Source: Candidatus Doudnabacteria bacterium
Lineage (GTDB): Bacteria > Patescibacteriota > Doudnabacteria > UBA920
Assembly: GCA_023245895.1 (NCBI GenBank)
Contig: JAHFJJ010000008.1
Location: 7,594 to 45,900, forward strand
Direction of reading: 5' to 3'
Length of the DNA: 38,307 bases
The translations under genes were made by a program, and so were the position numbers. This document shows positions 28,879-35,790 of this stretch, piece by piece (within the stretch, counting starts at the first letter, position 1; every line of letters begins with the position of its first letter). The notes beneath the pieces are model-generated. The model ran no database searches. It saw only the letters and a program-made list of their open reading frames with translations, and was not told the DNA's origin.

Positions 28879-29273
28879 GGGGATGACGGATTTTGACAGG
28901 ACTTTGACATCTTCTAATACGCAAGACGAGCAACGCATTTGGTAACTCGTAAAACTGCCTAAGTGTACTCTAAATGCTAACGCATTTTCTAAGGTAAAAG
29001 AAGCTTTGGCTAACGCCTTTGCTCCTGTACCTGTTCTCGCTTAATTTTAAGCTAGAGCCCCGCCTCCCGATGTGCCTCCATCGGGAACCAGCAGGTTCAT
29101 TAGAGGCTGCTGTTAATGGATTTGATTTGCACCCACTAACCTAAGACCCGTAAATCGCCCTTGATGATTATTTGTCAGTTGATTCCATCAAGGCATTCCA
29201 ACTGACTAATCTTGTGAACAATTAGAAGCTGAACAAGTTTTGGACCCGGGTTTAACTCCCGGCATCTCCACCA
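28879..29273 (+). ncRNA. ssrA: tmRNA
   Basis: A one-piece tmRNA of 395 bases that rescues stalled ribosomes. The 5' end GGGGATG pairs with CATCTCC before ACCA; the third pair is G-U, the alanine identity element. 'GACGGATTTTGACAGG' is the typical D-like start. The tag frame probably runs from GCT at 28976 to TAA at 29042-29044, 22 codons, beginning ANAFSKVKEA and ending APVPVLA; the exact resume codon is a guess. The T-arm is CCGGG-TTTAACT-CCCGG, with T where C56 is normally found. The 3' 68 bases are also antisense coding sequence of a serine recombinase. Confidence 0.95.
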
Positions 29274-30795
29274 GATTGTTTTTTGAATTGTCTAACTCCT
29301 CAATTAGCGCAAAAATATCAGGTAATTCTGGTGTTTGAAACCCTGCTTCTGGTTCATACACCAATTTTTTAGGGAAATACATATTAATTAGCAATGTTTT
29401 ATTGCCCAATTCAGGGTTTTCCCATTCTTTGACAGGGTTCTGAATAAAGTTTAACACTTCTCTCAAGGCCGTTAAAAAGTCGTCTTGGGAGTATTTTATT
29501 TTAGCCAGTTCCTGCTTTAAGCCTTCAATCTTAACCAAGTTACCGGCCATAGCGTTTTCGTATTGCCCCACTAGGGAGGGATTTGTAGCATTGGGGATTC
29601 GGGCCAAGTAGCCAGAGTTGGTGTGTTCTAAGTCCAAAATTTGCTTTCTTAGGCCGTTTTGATATTCTCCTTGGGCTTGCTTCCGCTTATTCCACAAATC
29701 GCTAAGCACAATTTCGGCCCCTTTAACTGCCTCTTTCAAGGGTTCAGTTTCTTTTAACAATTTTATAAAATCTACATCCATCTTATCCTTTGCGACTGAA
29801 CCGATACATCCTTTCGTTTTGCAAATGTAGTATGGGTACTTAACTCCGCGTTTATTTTTGAAATGCGCGGCTGTTAGATTGTGCTGGTTTAGACAAACCA
29901 CAAATCCACGCAACGGAAAATCATTACTGTAATCTTTCCGGGTTCGGGGTTTGGCAGAAGCATTTAAATGTTCCTGTACCGCAAGGTAGGTTTCGTAAGA
30001 AATAAAACCCTCATGTTGGGCTTTCATTCTCTCAACTCCCCACGGCGCATACTCTAAATATCCGCAATACAAAAGTTCAGTTAAAATTTCTTTTACCCCA
30101 TGCAACGCCAAAGGCCGATTGATGTTATTCTCCGCGTACTTAGATAAAACAAATTGTCGCACTTCTTCAAGCGTGCTTAATTCATAGTCGCGATATTTTT
30201 CTATAGCCGATTTGTAAATGTCTGCAAAGGGTTCAACTGGCTTGAGAATTTTTCCCTTAATTGAATCCTTAAAATTTTTTAGCCCAGGCGGCGGACAAAA
30301 AGTCCAATAGCCTGCTTCAAGACGGGCCTTCATTTTATTTTTTACTTGTTCGGCCCCTTGTTCTCTCTCTAACTGGGCAGTCGCACTCATAATAGTTTCA
30401 ATCGCCCTGCCAATAGGAGTATTCTCAAACTTAAAATTTAAACATTCTAATTTCGCACCCCGCAACTTTACCAAAGCCGTTTTAAGCATAATATGCACTT
30501 CGGTACCTCTAGCAAGTCGTTTTAAATCATCAAATATTATTACGAACTTTTCGTTAGGGTGTTCATCCAAATAAGAAATCAAATTATTCATTGCGGGCCT
30601 TTCAAATAAGCCCCCGGACACACCGCCGTCAGGAAATACTTTCGCCACTTCTAACCCTAACTCACGGGCGCGATGAACACACCTTGCCTCTTGGCTGTCC
30701 AGCCCATGTCCTTCATTTACTTGGCGTTCGGAAGAAACACGGCAATAAATTAAGGCGCGTTTGTATTCAATAACACAGGGTTTGGTTTTGGCCAT
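29206..30795 (-). CDS. Large serine recombinase (integrase) ending inside ssrA
   Basis: A 529-residue site-specific recombinase. The resolvase domain (1-150) has the nucleophile Ser21 in 'IYCRVSSERQ', 'DGGVSGGLFERP' and 'IIFDDLKRLARG'. The recombinase domain follows (about 155-270, 'LEAGYWTFCPPPGL'). The zinc-ribbon region has 'FVVCLNQHNLTAAHF...YYICKTKGC' (about 295-335), where the first knuckle is C...H instead of CxxC. A coiled coil spans about 345-445. The last 23 residues or so ('PGVKPGSKTCSASNCSQD') are encoded antisense to the tmRNA 3' end, showing that the element lies in ssrA. It should integrate and, with a directionality factor, excise the element. Confidence 0.92.
   Translation of the reverse strand: MAKTKPCVIEYKRALIYCRVSSERQVNEGHGLDSQEARCVHRARELGLEVAKVFPDGGVSGGLFERPAMNNLISYLDEHPNEKFVIIFDDLKRLARGTEVHIMLKTALVKLRGAKLECLNFKFENTPIGRAIETIMSATAQLEREQGAEQVKNKMKARLEAGYWTFCPPPGLKNFKDSIKGKILKPVEPFADIYKSAIEKYRDYELSTLEEVRQFVLSKYAENNINRPLALHGVKEILTELLYCGYLEYAPWGVERMKAQHEGFISYETYLAVQEHLNASAKPRTRKDYSNDFPLRGFVVCLNQHNLTAAHFKNKRGVKYPYYICKTKGCIGSVAKDKMDVDFIKLLKETEPLKEAVKGAEIVLSDLWNKRKQAQGEYQNGLRKQILDLEHTNSGYLARIPNATNPSLVGQYENAMAGNLVKIEGLKQELAKIKYSQDDFLTALREVLNFIQNPVKEWENPELGNKTLLINMYFPKKLVYEPEAGFQTPELPDIFALIEELDNSKNNLVEMPGVKPGSKTCSASNCSQD
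29250..29264. other. Candidate attachment site in the tmRNA T-arm (recombinase-proximal)
   Basis: GTTTAACTCCCGGCA in the tmRNA matches GTTTAACTCCCCGCA at 35705-35719 with one difference. Serine integrases cut in a 2-base core of such sites. The distal copy does not restore a proper tmRNA 3' end, so the crossover point remains uncertain. Confidence 0.45.
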
Positions 30796-30925
30796 CGTTT
30801 TTGTTTATAAATTTATCTAAAAATTTACCGATAAAAGCGTATAAAGATTGTTTTAATCTTTCAAGCTGTTTATCGTTTAAAGTTGTTGGGCCTAACTTCT
30901 CTCTAAATTCCTCTACTGATAACAT
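30767..30925 (-). CDS. Small partner ORF of the serine recombinase
   Basis: A 52-residue protein, 'MLSVEEFREKLGPTTLNDKQ' followed by 'LERLKQSLYAFIGKFLDKFINK' and an 11-residue tail. Its last 29 bases overlap the start of the recombinase gene in another frame, so translation is coupled. Small 'SVEEFRKxLG...' proteins in exactly this position accompany large serine recombinases of many integrative elements. They might be accessory or directionality factors; the function is not known. Confidence 0.6.
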   Translation of the reverse strand: MLSVEEFREKLGPTTLNDKQLERLKQSLYAFIGKFLDKFINKNDGQNQTLCY

Positions 30926-31120
30926 TGCTATTTAATTTTTTTGTGGCTTTTGATTTTAGTTTCTAAAAAATGAAAAAATTTATTGAACGATTGTACACAT
31001 TTTAGCATATTTCGCGTTTTGTGGCAAGAGTTTACTCAACATTTCAAGGCATTATAGCAGATTTTGTCGTTTGTAGCAATAGTATAATGACAACTTTTGG
31101 CTTAAGTGGTAAAATACTCA

Positions 31121-31264
31121 TACAATTTAATTGCCTAAACCCACAGCCCTAAGGCGCGGGCATGGCAGAAAAACCATTCGCATGTAGAGACGGCTGTCGT
31201 CTTGTCTTAACCATGCGAATGGTCACTACCCGAAAGGGTTGTGGGGCAAGCGGCAGCCCTTTTT
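31121..31264 (+). ncRNA. Folded leader RNA with possible terminator switch
   Basis: A -10 box TACAAT lies at 31121-31126 (with TTGGCT 18 bases before). The RNA then contains CCCACAGCCCT (31140-31150), which can pair with AGGGTTGTGGG (31235-31245). It also has a perfect 12-bp stem ACCATTCGCATG/CATGCGAATGGT (31173-31184 with 31212-31223) with an inner AGACG/CGTCT hairpin, a GAAA-capped ACCC/GGGT hairpin (31228-31239), and GGGTTG...CAGCCC-TTTTT (31236-31264), an intrinsic terminator. The last two compete with the first pairing. The 198-residue protein gene starts 26 bases later. Confidence 0.5.
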
Positions 31265-31289
31265 GATTGTCCGCAGAAAGTGATTAGTT

Positions 31290-31886
31290 ATGGAAGTCAA
31301 TGATAAATTAGAAAATATTGTGGCCAAGAATCAGTCAAGCATTGATTATTATTTAGCCATAATGGCCCAAAATTTTGAACGGGGGCCTGAGTTTGTAAAA
31401 GAAGGCGATTCTTACACAATGAAAAACTCAAAATACAACAAGTCTTTGGCTTGGGATTGTTTTGAAATTATTATGGAAAATAACGGTTTTGATACAAAAC
31501 ATCCTATGTTTTTTGCTGCCGTTAATTTCGCTAATACCGACTCCTCCAAAGTGTGGCAGGACTTTAAAAAGTATTTGGATGAACTGTTTGAAAAAAAACT
31601 TACTTCTTTGCGCGAAGAACAAAAAGAGAAAGCATTAAATACATGTAGTGATTTAATTGAAAAATTTTTGATTATAGCGGAAAAGAAAGTTTCAAATCTT
31701 GATGAATATAGCGAGGAGGCTTGGGAGGCTTTACCTGTGGAAGTGGAAGTATGTACAAAAAAGATTATCAATAAAAATACTGGATTAACCCAACTTGATA
31801 AAGAATGGATTGTAAATAAACTTACAGAACGTTTCAAATTATTCCATAAAAATCATTCCGATTTAAAAACACTTCTAAACAATTAG
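31290..31886 (+). CDS. Uncharacterised 198-residue helical protein of the element
   Basis: A soluble, almost entirely helical and strongly charged protein. It contains 'SIDYYLAIMAQNFERGPEFV' near the N-terminus and a long helix 'FEKKLTSLREEQKEKALNTCSDLIEKFLIIAEKK' (in part). No family is recognised. It is preceded by the folded leader and followed after 11 bases by the zinc-ribbon gene, which is probably on the same transcript. Ribosome site weak or absent. AT-rich and Lys/Glu-rich, like the other element genes. Confidence 0.6.
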   Translation: MEVNDKLENIVAKNQSSIDYYLAIMAQNFERGPEFVKEGDSYTMKNSKYNKSLAWDCFEIIMENNGFDTKHPMFFAAVNFANTDSSKVWQDFKKYLDELFEKKLTSLREEQKEKALNTCSDLIEKFLIIAEKKVSNLDEYSEEAWEALPVEVEVCTKKIINKNTGLTQLDKEWIVNKLTERFKLFHKNHSDLKTLLNN

Positions 31887-31897
31887 CTTTACCAAAT

Positions 31898-32074
31898 ATG
31901 GCAAAAAGAGTTTGTGTCCACTGCGGCAAAGAACTAGAGGAGGTTCCTATTCAAGCCAATAAACCTTATACTACCTACAGATGTATAAATCAAAAGTGTC
32001 CACGCATGATGGCTGAAACTAGCCAATTCAATTGGGCTAATGATTTAGGTATAATCATAAAGAAAAAGAAATAG
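31898..32074 (+). CDS. 58-residue zinc-ribbon protein of the element
   Basis: The sequence begins MAKRVCVHCGKELEEV and has metal ligands C6/C9 and C29/C34 (C-x2-C...C-x4-C), ending in a lysine tail. This pattern fits a small zinc-binding domain. No specific family can be named. It follows the 198-residue protein gene by 11 bases and is followed by a clear terminator, so it is the last gene of that transcript. It may be a DNA- or RNA-binding accessory protein of the element. Confidence 0.55.
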   Translation: MAKRVCVHCGKELEEVPIQANKPYTTYRCINQKCPRMMAETSQFNWANDLGIIIKKKK

Positions 32075-32084
32075 GATTCATGAC

Positions 32085-32113
32085 AAAGGCCCGGCGTTAG
32101 TCAGGGCCTTTTT
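32085..32113 (+). terminator. Terminator after the zinc-ribbon gene
   Basis: AAAGGCCC / GGGCCTTT stem with an 11-base loop, then T residues. Confidence 0.88.
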
Positions 32114-32177
32114 CTTTTTTAAAAATTTTCCAACTACCGATAGGTACCCTAAGCTACTTTACGTGACTCCGGTTTCC

Positions 32178-32199
32178 GGGGTGTGGGTTGGGTAGGGGG
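32178..32199 (+). other. G-quadruplex motif in a 310-base gene-free stretch
   Basis: Four G tracts with short loops: GGGG-TGT-GGG-TT-GGG-TA-GGGGG, a canonical intramolecular G4 pattern on the plus strand in otherwise AT-rich DNA. The gap 32114-32428 has no gene. It also contains GTTTAAACCC and TTTAAACCC repeats and a CCGGTTTCCGG palindrome just upstream of the G4. Confidence 0.75.
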
Positions 32200-32428
32200 T
32201 TCCGGCCACCTTCTACCCCGCCCAATTCTCTTTTTTATAGGGCGGTGTATTGAATTTACCCAATAAAATCAAGCTTTTAGCTCTAACAACTAAGCTTATC
32301 ATGCGTTTAAACCCGGTTTTATACCCTATTTATCCCCTTTTATTGCCGTTTATTGGGCCTATTTGGCTTTGATTTAAACCCAAAACGGGAGTAAAATTAA
32401 CTACACATTAAAAGAAAAAGACAAATAT

Positions 32429-33223
32429 ATGCCAATGCGCGCTTGTGAAAAATGTTTTGAAAACAACTGGAAATATAAAACAATTGAAGATATTATCCGT
32501 GCTACCTGCAATCTTTGCGGACACGAGGTTGAGTTCGCCTCAAGGAAAAAAGCAGGTAAAGCAAAGCAAGAAACAGAACTAAAAGAAGGTTCGCCATGTA
32601 GAAAATGTGGCGCAAAAATTATTCTTAAAGAACCCAAGAAGCACAAAACCAATACTGCTTACTATTTTTCCGCATACTATTTTTGCCCCAAATGCAAAAC
32701 AATGTATATGGCTGAAAAATTTAAAGTTTGGAATGAAGCAGGCGAAGAAAAAACTAAAACAACTAAAGGCAATCAGGGTGGAATTTTGGATATGATTAAA
32801 GCAACATCCGAAGCACGGCCTATCGCCTTAGAGGATGACAATGCACCTAAACAAACATTTTATTGTGACGCTGGTACTCAAAATAATGGCCAATTTGGCA
32901 ACCAAAAAACTGTTGTGGTTGTCACTGATGTGACTGGAAAAGTTTTAGTGGAAGAACATATCGGGGACAAAACTAATAACGAAGGAGAGTTAATTGGTAT
33001 TCTAAAGGCGACTAGTCTTGCGCCAAGTCACTCTGTCATTCTTTCGGATTCTCAATTGGCAGTGAATTGGGCAAAAGGCCGTTATAAAACAAGAATTGAT
33101 AGATTAAAGCCTTTAGTCACAGAAGTAAAAAATGCCGTTAAAGAAAAGGGTGTGGAAGTAAAATGGATTCCGAGAGAAGAGAACCAAGCGGGAATATATA
33201 TTGAAAATACCCATTCTCTCTAG
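32429..33223 (+). CDS. RNase H-like protein with N-terminal zinc ribbons
   Basis: A 264-residue protein. The N-terminus holds at least two zinc knuckle pairs: 'CEKC' (6-9) with 'CNLCG' (27-31), and 'CRKCG' (57-61) with 'CPKC' (86-89). The C-terminal half is an RNase H fold: Asp147 in 'FYCDAGTQNNG', Glu187 in 'TNNEGELIGI', Asp207 in 'ILSDSQLAVNW'. The usual last acid in 'N..AD' is 'NQAGIYIE', so Asp is replaced by Gly255, with Glu259 as a possible substitute. It would cut RNA in RNA-DNA hybrids if active. In the element it may act on replication intermediates or on invading nucleic acid. Confidence 0.78.
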   Translation: MPMRACEKCFENNWKYKTIEDIIRATCNLCGHEVEFASRKKAGKAKQETELKEGSPCRKCGAKIILKEPKKHKTNTAYYFSAYYFCPKCKTMYMAEKFKVWNEAGEEKTKTTKGNQGGILDMIKATSEARPIALEDDNAPKQTFYCDAGTQNNGQFGNQKTVVVVTDVTGKVLVEEHIGDKTNNEGELIGILKATSLAPSHSVILSDSQLAVNWAKGRYKTRIDRLKPLVTEVKNAVKEKGVEVKWIPREENQAGIYIENTHSL

Positions 33224-33251
33224 TCTTTAATTTAAATTAATTTAAACCTTT

Positions 33252-34115
33252 ATGGACGAAAATAATGCGCTAAGCGAAAGTTTATCTCCGGATGACATCG
33301 CCAAGCCCACACCTTTACAGGTACCTACAAACGAAAGAGATATTATAAGGGCTTTTGGTGGTAGTAAATCAGATAAGTACGGACGCTTTGTCCTTGCGGC
33401 ATTAAGCAGTATTCCTTGGGTGGGAATTTTAAGCGCAGTTGCCAGTTTAAAGGGAGAAAGCGAACAAGACAAAGTAAATAATTTAGTGGGGCTTTGGCTT
33501 CAGGAACACCGCGAAAAAATGGTAGAACTTGGGGCAACGATAGACGAAATACTTACCCGACTTGATACATTTGGCGAGGAGATTAAAAAAAGAATTGAGT
33601 CCCCAGAATATTTAGCCATTGTAAGAAAAGCTTTTAAAGTATGGGACGATGCAGACACTAAAGACAAGCGCGATAAAATAAAAAAGCTTTTGATGAACGC
33701 TGGCGGTACAGCCCTTTGTCCGGATGACTTAATTCGTCTTTTTATTGACTGGATAGATAGATACCATGACGCGCACTTTATGGTAATTGCCCAAATTTAT
33801 CAGAACAAAGGCATAACCCGCGCCGGAATTTGGGAAAATATTCATGGTGCAGAATTCCCGCGTGAAGACTCGGCAGAAGCTAGTTTATTTAAATATTTAA
33901 TTGGGGAATTAAGCTTAGGAAGAATCATTCACATTGAACGAGAAGTAAATTCTGAAGGCCAATATATGCGCCATTCTACGCGTGGACGAAGCCGAAGTTC
34001 GACAAGTAGTACAATGGAATCAGCCTTTGAAGACACAAAGGGTTACGAATTATCCGAACTGGGTTCCCAATTTGTACAATATGTGATGAATGAGCTAGTG
34101 CCCCGTATTGCTTAA
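33252..34115 (+). CDS. Uncharacterised 287-residue cargo protein of the element
   Basis: A protein with a hydrophobic segment 'FVLAALSSIPWVGILSAVASL' (about residues 45-65) after a polar N-terminus, then a long helical region ('LWLQEHREKMVELGATIDEI', 'FGEEIKKRIESPEYLAIVRKAF') and a C-terminal part with 'LIRLFIDWIDRYHDAHFMVIAQIY', looking like a winged-helix domain near 185-240. From memory, similar proteins are widespread, uncharacterised and found on mobile DNA; this is unverified. A hydrophobic helix plus regulatory domain would suit a membrane-acting effector, which is speculation. The pair of genes following starts 32 bases downstream. Confidence 0.6.
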   Translation: MDENNALSESLSPDDIAKPTPLQVPTNERDIIRAFGGSKSDKYGRFVLAALSSIPWVGILSAVASLKGESEQDKVNNLVGLWLQEHREKMVELGATIDEILTRLDTFGEEIKKRIESPEYLAIVRKAFKVWDDADTKDKRDKIKKLLMNAGGTALCPDDLIRLFIDWIDRYHDAHFMVIAQIYQNKGITRAGIWENIHGAEFPREDSAEASLFKYLIGELSLGRIIHIEREVNSEGQYMRHSTRGRSRSSTSSTMESAFEDTKGYELSELGSQFVQYVMNELVPRIA

Positions 34116-34147
34116 AAATAACATAATTAATTTAATACAATAAATTT

Positions 34148-34759
34148 ATGCGTCACAACCACCAAAGTCCTCTTTTTAGCGAAGCTAGCCTAGATAGTTA
34201 TTTAAGAGATAAAATTGAAACATTAGATACTGACATACAAAGTCTAAGCGGACAAAAATTGATGAATACAGACGAAGCTACTTTAGTTAAAGAATTCGTT
34301 GATAGATATACTTTAAACGCCCCAAAATTAATAGAAGATAAAAAAATTATTGACGCACAAGAGGCAGATGTTACAGTTAGGGGAAATTTTGATTTTGATG
34401 AAGGCCCCTTTAACATTAAAGGTTTAGCAATTACTATAAAAATTCCAATTACCGGAGATGCTGAATTACTTCATTTAAGGCCAACGTCTTATACATATTC
34501 TATGGGCCATCAAGGCGATGTATTAGTACAAAAAGAACTATTGGTTTTAACTTATGAAACAGCAGAAAAACAACCTGAGAAAATTAAACAAATGTGGCAA
34601 CAGGATTTGGAAATAATAAATAAAAATTTGATTAATATTGAACGCGATTTAGCAAACTATAACAGTTCCCTTCAAAGTAACGTTAATTCTATGTTGTCAA
34701 AGCGAAAGAAAGAATCCGGTAACAACCAGTCATTAATTGATGCTATAAAACTAGGCTAA
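34148..34759 (+). CDS. Uncharacterised 203-residue cargo protein (first gene of a tight pair)
   Basis: A soluble protein. An N-terminal helical part ('SEASLDSYLRDKIETLDTDIQSL') is followed by a beta-rich middle ('FNIKGLAITIKIPITGDAELLHLRPTSYTYS') and a C-terminal helix bundle ending 'MLSKRKKESGNNQSLIDAIKLG'. This plan resembles the N-terminal module that in other bacteria, as I recall, is fused to an effector domain; here the second domain would be the next gene, whose ATG lies one base after this stop. That link is an inference from memory. AT-rich, no clear ribosome site. Confidence 0.55.
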   Translation: MRHNHQSPLFSEASLDSYLRDKIETLDTDIQSLSGQKLMNTDEATLVKEFVDRYTLNAPKLIEDKKIIDAQEADVTVRGNFDFDEGPFNIKGLAITIKIPITGDAELLHLRPTSYTYSMGHQGDVLVQKELLVLTYETAEKQPEKIKQMWQQDLEIINKNLINIERDLANYNSSLQSNVNSMLSKRKKESGNNQSLIDAIKLG

Positions 34760-34760
34760 T

Positions 34761-35456
34761 ATGCGAGAGTTGTCAGAAAAATATTTATCATGGGAAGAAG
34801 TTTATAGGTTTAAAGACTTAACTACTTTAGGTTTGGAGGACTATTTTAAACTTATAGAAAAATTCCAACCTATGTTTAAAAATTCTGATTTTTCTAATGT
34901 AACTCCTGCATTTTACATAAATTATATAAAGGATGACGCTGATGACAATTTTGGTTCCTTGAGAATCCGGTATTATTCCACTAAGCCAATCAAAACTAAA
35001 GAAATTATACAAAATTTTTTAGCTAACCATGCCAAAGATATTGTGGAATTCAAACGTAAGTCCCACGTTGAACCAGACTTTACAAAACCTTTGACAAGCC
35101 TGAACAGTAGTTTAGCTTTCGTAAGTTTTTTAAATATAAATACCAAAATAATACTGGATTTATTAAAAAATTATGGAGTCCTGCCCCTTCAAAAACTTGT
35201 TTTAGAATATAGATTTGTTCATTTTCCATCAAGAGTTGCACCGGAAAATATCTTAGAACCGATATTTTTTGAACACAGTGAGGTTTATAGGGAGTTAAAA
35301 GAAGCGTCCTTAGATAAACTATATTGGGAAGATTTAACACGCCGTTTTGGCACTTATGATTTTGGGTTACATTTTCTTGCGAATCCTCTGAACCCCTTCC
35401 ACGAAAACTTAGGCTATCCTCCAAATAGTCTTGAAGAAGGATGGATTACTAGATAA
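34761..35456 (+). CDS. Uncharacterised 231-residue cargo protein (second gene of a tight pair)
   Basis: A soluble protein with no recognised family. The N-terminal part is helical and charged ('LSEKYLSWEEVYRFKDLTTL'), the middle has 'SLRIRYYSTKPIKTKEIIQNFLANH', and the C-terminus has several conserved-looking aromatic and proline positions ('WEDLTRRFGTYDFGLHFLAN', 'YPPNSLEEGWITR'). Translation is coupled to the preceding gene (one base between stop and start). Tight two-gene units of unknown proteins at the distal end of small integrative elements are often defence or addiction cargo; nothing in the sequence proves this. It is the last gene before the presumed right end. Confidence 0.55.
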   Translation: MRELSEKYLSWEEVYRFKDLTTLGLEDYFKLIEKFQPMFKNSDFSNVTPAFYINYIKDDADDNFGSLRIRYYSTKPIKTKEIIQNFLANHAKDIVEFKRKSHVEPDFTKPLTSLNSSLAFVSFLNINTKIILDLLKNYGVLPLQKLVLEYRFVHFPSRVAPENILEPIFFEHSEVYRELKEASLDKLYWEDLTRRFGTYDFGLHFLANPLNPFHENLGYPPNSLEEGWITR

Positions 35457-35704
35457 ATGTCACTAAAGGTGGCCGCCGTCCTAACATTGCGGTTACTTCT
35501 TTCCTGTCTTTATCGTGTTTAATTCCAAGAATGTGCTAAAGAGGTTAGGGGTTTTGGCTTTCTTTATTAGCTAAACCTAAATCTTTTACCCACGGATACC
35601 ACCGCCAGACATATGCGTGTATTGAGTTTAACAATTTTCCGGCTTTGTCCACCATAGATACTGGTTAAACACCATAAAAGTTTATCTTATCTAAATCAGT
35701 TTGT
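35457..35704. other. Right-end intergenic stretch of the element
   Basis: No confident gene. On the minus strand a 36-codon frame (35545-35655) encodes 'MVDKAGKLLNSIHAYVWRWY' plus a further 'PWVKDLGLANKESQNP'; it looks protein-like (Trp-rich) but has no ribosome site. It may be a small protein or a remnant. Confidence 0.35.
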
Positions 35705-35719
35705 GTTTAACTCCCCGCA
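35705..35719. other. Candidate distal attachment site
   Basis: GTTTAACTCCCCGCA differs at one position from the tmRNA T-arm sequence at 29250-29264. It is followed by GATTG, as is the tmRNA CCA end. It directly precedes the promoter at 35722. Confidence 0.45.
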
Positions 35720-35721
35720 GA

Positions 35722-35750
35722 TTGACAATACCACCCAAGTGTGGTATTTT
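35722..35750 (+). promoter_or_regulatory. Promoter with operator-like spacer ATACCAC-N6-GTGGTAT (copy 2)
   Basis: TTGACA (35722-35727), 17-base spacer, TATTTT (35745-35750). ATACCAC-CCAAGT-GTGGTAT occupies spacer and -10. Almost identical in design to 28817-28845 on the other side of the element. Confidence 0.78.
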
Positions 35751-35790
35751 TATATGTTTAGTGCAACAGACCAAACAAAAAGGGGGCTTT

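Larger units (their letters stand above)
29250..35719. mobile_element. Putative integrative element of about 6.5 kb in ssrA
   Basis: The element begins in the tmRNA 3' end with a serine recombinase and its small partner ORF. It carries a folded leader RNA, five uncharacterised or lightly annotated genes, a zinc-ribbon gene, an RNase H-like gene and a G4 motif. It ends at a tmRNA-like sequence directly before the promoter of a gene that belongs to the surrounding regulon type. Its genes are AT-richer and use weak ribosome sites. The left limit is well supported, the right one only by the 14/15 repeat and by the change in gene style. Confidence 0.65.

Noticed and set aside
31133-31264. Retron or group II intron RNA
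   Set aside because: No reverse transcriptase gene is in the element and no domain V-like hairpin was found.
32260-32400. Iteron-type replication origin
   Set aside because: TTTAAACCC and TTTATT words recur only two or three times, not in regular spacing, and there is no replication initiator gene.
35701-35790. N-terminal extension of the 134-residue protein
   Set aside because: The extra 30 codons would be encoded by the promoter and operator; the ATG at 35791 has a ribosome site.
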